Below, in pieces: positions 10,267 through 16,083 of a DNA stretch of 56,516 nt. Source of the DNA: Brevinematales bacterium (GTDB taxonomy: Bacteria > Spirochaetota > Brevinematia > Brevinematales > Thermospiraceae); the NCBI GenBank assembly GCA_026417555.1, contig JAOADA010000008.1, positions 1 through 56,516 on the forward strand, in the 5' to 3' direction. Position 1 is the stretch's first letter. Each line of letters opens with the position of its first letter. Below the pieces are notes generated by a model that was given only the letters and a program-made list of their open reading frames with translations, made no database searches and was not told the origin of the DNA. Made by a program: the position numbers and the translations under genes.

Positions 10267-10339
10267 CCCTCCATTCCCTGGGACAAAAACTCTTCTTTGT
10301 CTCCCCCAAAAAGGTCTTTTCCCTGGCATGGAAAACACG

Positions 10340-10416
10340 CACTCTCCCTTCAAAATCACTTCTCAAAAAAAACGAGAGGGCTTTGCCTCAAAGCCCTCTC
10401 ATTCATACCATAAAAC
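10340..10416. repeat. 77-base exact repeat, copy A
   Basis: Bases 10340-10416 are identical to 56440-56516, the last bases of the window (offset 46,100, same orientation). The block contains the terminator hairpin for the minus-strand lipoprotein gene. To the left the match stops at 10339 (G versus A). To the right the window ends, so the true repeat may be longer. Confidence 0.95.
10364..10400 (-). terminator. Intrinsic terminator of the 10435-10872 lipoprotein gene, within the repeat
   Basis: An 11-base perfect stem (10374-10384 with 10390-10400, core GAGAGGGCTTT) with a 5-base loop. On the minus strand it is followed by G and eight T residues (complement of 10365-10372). It is well placed 34 bases after the stop of the lipoprotein gene. 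Confidence 0.88.
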
Positions 10417-10434
10417 CTTATCACCTTCTTGAAA

Positions 10435-10872
10435 TTATGGAACCTCCTTCAACGTCACCGTGTAGGAAAGAGGAGCTGAATCCGAACGAACCTTCACATA
10501 CCACACTTTCCCATCCCCAGAGAAAGTAAGCGTAGGAGTAGAACCAGACTTAGAGGCTCGCCAATTCGTCAATTCGTTACAAAGCGCTATCCACCCCTCC
10601 GAACCCCCAAAGTCGTTACTCACTATGTAGTACTTCCCATTCACCGTCGATATCTTGATCCAATCAACATCAGTGGACACATGAAGATTCCGATTCTGCG
10701 TCTGCCCAACACTGATCGCTTTCGCTGAAGACATATCATCATCCACCTCATACGAATCAGAAGAAAAGGAGGAAATTCCTTGTCCCTTCTCCCTATTATC
10801 TCTTGCCCGAGTACAACCCAACAACACAACCATCCCCATCAAGACAACCAACAAGGACAATAACTTCTTCAT
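10435..10872 (-). CDS. Small lipoprotein with pre-peptidase-like (PPC) beta domain
   Basis: I start at ATG 10872 because AAGGAG precedes it and the protein then begins MKKLLSLLVVLMGMVVLLGC, a textbook lipoprotein signal with lipobox VLLGC (Cys20). An upstream extension would hide this. The product is 145 residues. A Ser/Asp-rich linker (about 30-45) follows, then a compact beta domain with VDWIKI and a C-terminal YTVTL, reminiscent of the PPC domain of exported proteases and collagenases. No catalytic part is present. It has its own promoter (10906-10934) and terminator. The terminator is part of a 77-base repeat, which hints at a paralogue beyond the right edge. Binding role unknown. Confidence 0.8.
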   Translation of the reverse strand: MKKLLSLLVVLMGMVVLLGCTRARDNREKGQGISSFSSDSYEVDDDMSSAKAISVGQTQNRNLHVSTDVDWIKISTVNGKYYIVSNDFGGSEGWIALCNELTNWRASKSGSTPTLTFSGDGKVWYVKVRSDSAPLSYTVTLKEVP

Positions 10873-11220
10873 GTCTATCTCCTTACCAAATTTTGCTTTG
10901 TCTTCATTACAGACAATATTTTTTCTTGTGTCAAATTTTAAGACATTATGTCTCAAAAAAAATATCATCCCCTCTCACAAAAAAAAACAGCCCTTAAAGG
11001 AAGAGAGACCATCTTCTCCTCCCCTTTCTTCTCGGAAGGTTTTCTGTTTGGGGATGTTTCAAAAAGAGATGGTGGAAGTGGAAGAACACGACAAATATCC
11101 CAGAGGGGGAGAAACAACGCCCTTTCACTTCCTTGCGGATATTTTCCATCCATTGTCGTATAAAAAATACTCCAAACACCACTCCCTCATCCAAGAAACC
11201 TTAACTATCGAAGGCATGTT
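10873..11220. other. 348-base intergenic region
   Basis: It holds the promoter of the lipoprotein gene (10906-10934). The rest, purine-rich on the plus strand near 11020-11120, has no hairpin I would call a terminator for the upstream phosphatase gene. Several overlapping short frames on both strands lack ribosome sites and composition of real genes. Confidence 0.6.
10906..10934 (-). promoter_or_regulatory. Sigma-70-type promoter of the lipoprotein gene
   Basis: Read on the minus strand: perfect TTGACA (10934-10929), 17-base spacer, TGTAAT (10911-10906). The predicted start lies about 27 bases before the ATG, leaving room for the AAGGAG site. Confidence 0.8.
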
Positions 11221-12318
11221 TTATCCATGATCTTTTTTTGCCCTGGAGAGAAATTCTACACAGAGCAGTGCCTGATCATCCACATTTTTCTCCCCCCACC
11301 CGAAACGGATTACCTCCTGACGAATTGCCTCCACACACCTTTCCGGAGAAAGGTGTGCACTATGAAGAATAACCTTTTCCAATTTCTCTACCCCAAACCA
11401 TTCTCCTTCTTTGTTCTGAATATCTACAAGCCCATCCGTAAAAAGAAACATTTTGTCATGAGGCGCCATTTCTAACTGCTGGCTCTCAAAAACAGGATCA
11501 GGGAAAACCCCAAGAATTGTCCCTTTTGTGTGAAGAGGGGTAAGGGTATGTTGATGAGAAGAATAGTAAAGAAGAGGCATATGCCCCGCAGAGGTATACA
11601 ACAATTTTCCCTCTTCAAGATTCAAAAAAGCATAAAATGCCGTCACATAAAACCCCACATCTCGAAGCGTCTTGAGGAAATCGCGATTCACCTCGGCACA
11701 CACCTGGGCTGGATCCTTATTCCACGCTGAGTGATTGATGAAGGCCACCTTGGTCATAGAAGTTAACAAGGCCGAGGGAATCCCATGACCTGAGACATCA
11801 GCCACTACAAAGGCATATCCATTCCGTCCTACACGAATAATATCCAACAGATCTCCGCCTATAGTTTCCGCTGGTTGATACCAAAAAGACCATCGAAACT
11901 CACTTCGCTGGACCGTCGTTTGAGAGATAGGCATAAAAGCCATCTGTACCTTACGAGCCATCGCAAGTTGCTCATTAAGATTGAGATTAATAGAAGCAAG
12001 CAGAGAAGTGGTTTCTTTCTCTTTCTCTTCAACAAGGTTTTTGAGTTCCTCATAGTATTCTTTGAGCTTCTGGTCGGCCACCTGATGCCGAGAGAGATAT
12101 TTTCGCAAACTCTGGAGAAATTGCCGATATTCAAGAGACTCAAGAGACGTATGTTGAGAGAAAGAAAACCACACTCCCACCCCAAACACCACATTGATTA
12201 CCAAAAGCCCCACCAAAACCCAAAAAGACACCCCCTGATGAAACCAGAGCGCACTTCCCCCTATACCTACCGTCGTGACCATCAGTACCCCACACATGAT
12301 CCGGCAAACATCCCTCAT
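11221..12318 (-). CDS. Membrane-anchored SpoIIE/RsbU-type PP2C serine phosphatase
   Basis: The 365-residue protein has two hydrophobic helices (about 8-27 and 29-51), a coiled-coil linker (about 75-115) and a SpoIIE-type phosphatase domain (about 125-360). Metal-site motifs are visible: GGDLLDI, DVSGHGIPSALLTS, FTDGLVDIQN and a terminal VDDQALLCVEF. The family dephosphorylates anti-sigma-factor antagonists or similar phosphoserine proteins, usually in partner-switching pathways. No antagonist or anti-sigma kinase is next door. It is the last gene of the minus-strand unit starting with the nitroreductase gene, 23 bases after the glycerol-1-phosphate dehydrogenase gene, with a strong GGAAGGAGG ribosome site. 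The coiled coil may carry a signal from the membrane. Substrate unknown. Confidence 0.9.
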   Translation of the reverse strand: MRDVCRIMCGVLMVTTVGIGGSALWFHQGVSFWVLVGLLVINVVFGVGVWFSFSQHTSLESLEYRQFLQSLRKYLSRHQVADQKLKEYYEELKNLVEEKEKETTSLLASINLNLNEQLAMARKVQMAFMPISQTTVQRSEFRWSFWYQPAETIGGDLLDIIRVGRNGYAFVVADVSGHGIPSALLTSMTKVAFINHSAWNKDPAQVCAEVNRDFLKTLRDVGFYVTAFYAFLNLEEGKLLYTSAGHMPLLYYSSHQHTLTPLHTKGTILGVFPDPVFESQQLEMAPHDKMFLFTDGLVDIQNKEGEWFGVEKLEKVILHSAHLSPERCVEAIRQEVIRFGWGEKNVDDQALLCVEFLSRAKKDHG

Positions 12319-12341
12319 AGAAACCTCCTTCCAAGCCCCTG

Positions 12342-13388
12342 TTATTGAAGCATAGAACGCAGGAGGGGATTTTCCTCAAGATACAACAGAAGCTTTTCGA
12401 CACTCCCTTTTTCAGACAAGATCGTATAATAGTTTTCCTTCATCTGAGGAGCCAATTTAACAGCTTCCCGGAAAACCTCAAGAGAGAGGGGATTCTCTCG
12501 CATGAAAGCAAGAAATCCAGACTCTTCAATGGCTTTTCGAATGAGGGGTTCTGTCTTCTCCTGAAGAAGACTCACCGCATAACTTGCCACACCCACCTGA
12601 AGTCCGTGGAGACTTGGTTTGTCCGCTATCTTGTCGTAAGCATGAGAGATGAGATGCTCGCTTCCACTCGCAGGGCGACTACTTCGGGCAACCTCCATAG
12701 CAATCCCCGACATCATCAGCGATGTTGCAATAATCCGCAAAAAGTCCGGGTTATCCAAACGTTTCTCATCATAATAAAGAAAAGTATCCGCAGCACTTCT
12801 GGCCATATTAGCAGCAAAATCATTCACAGGTTCCCGTGTGCGACGATACGCAAGTTTCCAATCATACACTGAAGTAATCTTGCAAAAGAGGTCCCCCATC
12901 CCTGAATACAAAAACTTTACCGGAGCCCGTTGGAGAACCTCAGTATCCACAATCACTGCTTGAGGCAATTCCACACGAAAACTGGTTTTCTTTCCCCGAA
13001 CAGTAAGAGATGCCATAGGAGAACAAAATCCGTCATTAGAAACCGCTGTGGGAACAGAAAAAAGGGGAAGCCGTTTCAAAAAGGCAAGATACTTCCCTAT
13101 ATCAAGGGCTTTACCTCCACCAATGGCCACAATCGCCTCCACCGTCTGCGGTAGCTCCACCGCCATACGAAAAATAGCCTCTACCTCGGTGTCCGTCACA
13201 GAAGTCTCAGCAATAACCTCTATCTCCGCAGAGAGAAGACTCACCTCTACAATGGGCTTGAGAATCTCAGCTATTCCCTCCCCCCACAAAAGGACAATCC
13301 GTTTGTGGTGTTCGTCTCTCAGATACTTCCCTATCTTGTAAAGTGCCTTGGGTTTGATCCGAACAAGCGACGGAACAGAGATCTCCAT
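12342..13388 (-). CDS. egsA: sn-Glycerol-1-phosphate dehydrogenase (EgsA/AraM family)
   Basis: The 348-residue protein matches the iron-alcohol-dehydrogenase-like G1P dehydrogenases. It has a dinucleotide site AIGGGKALDIGKY (about 86-98), VPTAVSNDGFCSPMASL (about 112-128), and a metal-binding histidine region with SGSEHLISHAYD (about 241-252). It would convert dihydroxyacetone phosphate to sn-glycerol-1-phosphate with NAD(P)H, in the cytoplasm. In archaea this makes the lipid backbone; in Bacillus the product goes to heptaprenylglyceryl phosphate. The start follows GGAGGGATAG, and its ATG abuts the stop of the HAD gene upstream, so translation is probably coupled. No PcrB/GGGP synthase is in this window. 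Family assignment is strong; whether ether lipids result is unknown. Confidence 0.9.
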   Translation of the reverse strand: MEISVPSLVRIKPKALYKIGKYLRDEHHKRIVLLWGEGIAEILKPIVEVSLLSAEIEVIAETSVTDTEVEAIFRMAVELPQTVEAIVAIGGGKALDIGKYLAFLKRLPLFSVPTAVSNDGFCSPMASLTVRGKKTSFRVELPQAVIVDTEVLQRAPVKFLYSGMGDLFCKITSVYDWKLAYRRTREPVNDFAANMARSAADTFLYYDEKRLDNPDFLRIIATSLMMSGIAMEVARSSRPASGSEHLISHAYDKIADKPSLHGLQVGVASYAVSLLQEKTEPLIRKAIEESGFLAFMRENPLSLEVFREAVKLAPQMKENYYTILSEKGSVEKLLLYLEENPLLRSMLQ

Positions 13389-14165
13389 CTATCCCTCCAG
13401 CTTCTCTATCTCTATCTCTCCTACATGCTCAAACACATAATCCGGTTGATAAGGAAAATCCTTGAGTGTCTCCCGGCTACTCACTCCTGAAAGGACAAGA
13501 GCTGTTTTCATCCCCGCTTCCATTCCCCCAAGAATATCCGTATCCATCCGGTCCCCTATCATAAGGGTTTCACTAGCATGACAACCAAGCCTACGTTTGG
13601 CTACCAGCATCATCATAGGATTTGGTTTGCCCACAATGTAGGGCTTTTTCCCAGTGGCAGCCTCAATAGCCGCAAGAAGACTTCCACATGCCGGTTCTAT
13701 CCCATCTTCTGAGGGATCAATGACATCTGGATTTGTTCCTATAAACTTTGCCCCTTTCTCGATGAGGCGAATGGCTTTTTTGAGCATCTCAAAATTAAAA
13801 CTTGCCGTTTTTCCTACAACCACATAATCTGCCTGACTTTCATTGATAGAAAACCCAACCCTATACAATTCCGCAGCAAGTCCACCTCCCCCAATAACGT
13901 AAACCGTAGCCCCAGGTTTCTGTGCCCTAAGAAACTCCGCCGTTGCCATAGCCGACGTAATAAAATGCTTTTCATCCACCCCAGAGATACCCAACACCTC
14001 CAATTTTCTTTGGAGATCAAGCGGAGTTTGTTCGGAATTGTTGGTAAGGAAAAGAAAAGGCATCCCTGACTGGACAAGCCTCTCCACAAAATCCTTTGCC
14101 CCAGGAATCAGATGTTTCCCCCTATAAAGCACCCCATCCATATCAGAAATAATTGCTCGAATCAT
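13389..14165 (-). CDS. HAD-IIA (NagD/phosphoglycolate-type) phosphatase
   Basis: The 258-residue protein has all HAD motifs: DMDGVLYRG (8-16; two Asp catalytic), FLTNNS (about 39-44), and KPNPMMM followed by MIGDRMDTDILGG with the acidic motif IV. The cap between motifs II and III is the C2 type of subfamily IIA. Relatives act on phosphoglycolate, 4-nitrophenyl phosphate, glycerol phosphate or nucleotides. Its stop touches the start of the glycerol-1-phosphate dehydrogenase gene, so a role on a glycerol phosphate is tempting but is inference. Ribosome site AGGGAAAGGG. Confidence 0.9.
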   Translation of the reverse strand: MIRAIISDMDGVLYRGKHLIPGAKDFVERLVQSGMPFLFLTNNSEQTPLDLQRKLEVLGISGVDEKHFITSAMATAEFLRAQKPGATVYVIGGGGLAAELYRVGFSINESQADYVVVGKTASFNFEMLKKAIRLIEKGAKFIGTNPDVIDPSEDGIEPACGSLLAAIEAATGKKPYIVGKPNPMMMLVAKRRLGCHASETLMIGDRMDTDILGGMEAGMKTALVLSGVSSRETLKDFPYQPDYVFEHVGEIEIEKLEG

Positions 14166-14174
14166 ACCCTTTCC

Positions 14175-14693
14175 CTAGACAAACTTTACAATATCCTTCA
14201 GATCCTTACGCTTCTTGAGAGCAGGACCAGGATAATCTGATCTTGGGTACCCTAGTGGGGTCAGTCCGTATACCTCCTCATGATCTGAAAGCTCCAATAC
14301 TGTTTTGACCACCTCAGGCTGAAAGGCGGCAATCCAACACGTCGCCACCCCTTCATTCGCAGCAGCCAATATCATAAAAGTCAAAGCAATCGCTACATCT
14401 GTCTCAAGAGAGGAATACCCATCCTGAAGCCTTCGCCATGCCTCATTCTTATCCCCCACTACAACAAGAACTTGAGGAGCATCATAGAACCAATCCCTTG
14501 CATAGGCATGCCGAAGAAGAGCCAACTTCTCAGGAGACTGCACCACAACAAACCGCCAGGGTTGACGATTGGCCGCGGAAGGGGCAAGCCTTCCCGCCTC
14601 CAAAATCCTGTGAAGGACATCTTCTTCTACTGGCCGATGCGGATCATAACTTCGAATACTTGCACGAGTACGAATAAGATCCCAAAAATCCAT
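14175..14693 (-). CDS. Nitroreductase-family FMN oxidoreductase
   Basis: A 172-residue protein of normal size for a compact nitroreductase. The N-terminus has the FMN-binding RTRASIRSYD (9-18). APSAANRQPWRFVVV (about 37-51) follows, and the middle helix has TDVAIALTFMILAAANEGVATCWI. These enzymes are dimeric, use NAD(P)H and reduce quinones, nitro compounds or flavins; the physiological substrate cannot be told. It is the first gene of a four-gene minus-strand unit and has a good promoter (14721-14749) and GGAGGG site. It ends 9 bases before the HAD gene. Confidence 0.9.
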   Translation of the reverse strand: MDFWDLIRTRASIRSYDPHRPVEEDVLHRILEAGRLAPSAANRQPWRFVVVQSPEKLALLRHAYARDWFYDAPQVLVVVGDKNEAWRRLQDGYSSLETDVAIALTFMILAAANEGVATCWIAAFQPEVVKTVLELSDHEEVYGLTPLGYPRSDYPGPALKKRKDLKDIVKFV

Positions 14694-14720
14694 GGTTTCC
14701 CTCCGACTTCTTCTCCTTCA

Positions 14721-14749
14721 AGTATATCATAGAGCAAGTTTTTCGTCAA
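14721..14749 (-). promoter_or_regulatory. Sigma-70-type promoter of the nitroreductase-HAD-G1PDH-phosphatase operon
   Basis: Read on the minus strand: TTGACG (14749-14744), 17-base spacer, TATACT (14726-14721), about 28 bases before the nitroreductase ATG. Confidence 0.82.
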
Positions 14750-15088
14750 ACTTTCAAAAAAAGATTTCACCAAAAGACCCTCATATAGGCACAATATCTT
14801 CCATTTCTTTTCTCTCTTGCCATCTCCTTTGCTCAAGCAGAATTCACCCAAGGTGGCACCCTAAAAAAAGAGAAAAAACTTTTTTGAAAAAACCAAAAAA
14901 ACACTACGTGCTGTGTTGTGGGAACAAGATGCCCCTTCTCTCACCTTTTGAGAAGACTCCTTCATTCACACCACAAAAAACAAGAGAACACCCATGGGAG
15001 GTTTTCTCTTTCCTCACCTCGATGAGACGTTCTCCTCAAGCAAGGATTCCTCTTTCTTGTGCCCATATTTTCACCAAAGATAGCCCAT

Positions 15089-15107
15089 TTGATTATTTTT
15101 TAATCAA
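15089..15107. promoter_or_regulatory. Candidate activator-binding dyad upstream of the sigma-54-type promoter
   Basis: TTGATTA (15089-15095) and TAATCAA (15101-15107) form perfect 7-base arms around five T residues. The centre is about 84 bases upstream of the start expected from the sigma-54-type promoter, within the range used by enhancer-binding proteins. It does not match the classic NtrC site. Assignment is inference. Confidence 0.35.
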
Positions 15108-15156
15108 GAGAGAATTTGTATTGCACAATAAATGTATAAAAATGCGCACAAAAAAA

Positions 15157-15172
15157 TGGCACACTTCTTGCG
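15157..15172 (+). promoter_or_regulatory. Sigma-54 (RpoN)-type -24/-12 promoter
   Basis: TGGCAC (15157-15162), five bases, TTGC (15168-15171) matches the RpoN consensus TGGCAC-N5-TTGC exactly at every fixed base, with the correct GG-to-GC spacing. Transcription would start near 15182, about 27 bases before the CheY-like ATG at 15209. It needs an ATP-dependent enhancer-binding protein, none of which is encoded in the window. Confidence 0.7.
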
Positions 15173-15208
15173 AAAAAGAAAATGTATTTTTATTTTCTGG
15201 AGGAACAC

Positions 15209-15595
15209 ATGCTCAAGATGTTGATAGTAGACGATTCGGGCGTGGTCAGAAGAATCATTGAAAACCTTCTCAAAAATCTTCAGATTTCTCTTGTCGGTAC
15301 TGCTTCCAATGGGAAAGATGCTCTTTGCCTTTTTCAGCAATTCAAACCAGATATTGTCACTCTCGACATCACTATGCCAGAAATGGATGGCTTAACCTGC
15401 CTGGAAGAGATGAAGAAAATTCACCCCAAAAGCCATATCATTGTGGTAAGTGCCCTCAAAGACAGAGAAACCGCTCTTCGTGCCATACGATTGGGGGCGT
15501 ATAGCTTTATCACCAAGCCTTTCATTGGTGAAGAATTACGAGCGGAGATCTACTCTCTTATCGAGAAGATCCAAGCCCAACCGGACCTGGTGTGA
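15209..15595 (+). CDS. CheY-like single-domain response regulator
   Basis: I start at ATG 15209, preceded by CTGGAGGAA; the upstream ATG at 15182 would fall at or before the transcription start. The 128-residue receiver has the acidic pair Asp8/Asp9, phospho-acceptor Asp53 (VTLDITMPEMDG), Ser81 and Lys103 (TKPF), and no output domain. It should accept phosphate from the HPt of the Amt-kinase two genes downstream and be dephosphorylated by the CheX-like protein in between. Alternatively it could feed the main flagellar switch. First gene of a three-gene operon behind a sigma-54-type promoter. Confidence 0.92.
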   Translation: MLKMLIVDDSGVVRRIIENLLKNLQISLVGTASNGKDALCLFQQFKPDIVTLDITMPEMDGLTCLEEMKKIHPKSHIIVVSALKDRETALRAIRLGAYSFITKPFIGEELRAEIYSLIEKIQAQPDLV

Positions 15596-15605
15596 AGGAT
15601 ATGCC

Positions 15606-16061
15606 ATGAGAGAAAAGGATATTCATTACTTTATTCAAACACTGAAAGCCTATTTTCTCTCTCTCACTCAAGAGGAGATCGTTATCAATATACCCTTTCT
15701 CAAAGAACCAGAGAATGTATTTCCCCTGGAATGGAATAGCCTCATAGGTATCTCAGGGGCTGCAAAGGGGGTAGTTTTCTTCTCCTCGGAAAAGAAACTT
15801 CTCTACCACCTGTATAAGGAGTTTGTCCTGCCAGAGCGGGAACCTTCTCCTCAGGAACTGTGTGATCTTCTCGGAGAAATCACCAATACCATTGCAGGCA
15901 ATATGAGAGAATTCTACGGCAAAGATTTTCTTATTTCTGTACCTATTACCTTCGTTGGGAAAGAGATGGGCATGTATATTCATATTCCTCGCCCGTTATT
16001 TGTTTTCCCCGTCAGTTGGAGAAGTTTTTATGCCTTTTTTACCGTGGCTTTAGAGCAGTAG
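15606..16061 (+). CDS. CheX-like CheY-phosphate phosphatase
   Basis: ATG at 15606 is 11 bases after the CheY-like stop, with AAGGAT upstream; a longer frame would overlap the previous gene without a ribosome site. The 151-residue protein fits the CheX/CheC fold. The key helix reads LLGEITNTIAGN (88-99), giving the ExxN catalytic pair Glu91 and Asn94 and the conserved GN. In CheX these residues position water for dephosphorylation of CheY-P. A single active-site helix, as in CheX rather than CheC, suggests a dimer. Its place between receiver and kinase argues for a dedicated phosphatase of this pathway. Confidence 0.82.
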   Translation: MREKDIHYFIQTLKAYFLSLTQEEIVINIPFLKEPENVFPLEWNSLIGISGAAKGVVFFSSEKKLLYHLYKEFVLPEREPSPQELCDLLGEITNTIAGNMREFYGKDFLISVPITFVGKEMGMYIHIPRPLFVFPVSWRSFYAFFTVALEQ

Positions 16062-16083
16062 GAAAACACCAAGGGGAAAGAAG

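Larger units (their letters stand above)
14694..15208. other. 515-base divergent regulatory region
   Basis: It holds the minus-strand promoter of the nitroreductase unit (14721-14749) on the left. On the right are a 7-base dyad (15089-15107) and a sigma-54-type promoter (15157-15172) for the Amt-kinase operon. The middle (about 14760-15080) has no gene I can support; ORFs there have no ribosome site. Its size fits a region carrying activator sites. Confidence 0.6.

Noticed and set aside
10365-10400. Repeat pair considered as insertion-sequence or transposon ends
   Set aside because: The copies are direct, 46 kb apart, carry only a terminator, and enclose ordinary genes with no transposase or target duplication.
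15182-15208. Upstream ATG extending the CheY-like gene by nine codons
   Set aside because: It falls at the predicted sigma-54 transcription start and has no ribosome site; ATG 15209 has GGAGGAA and gives a normal receiver start.
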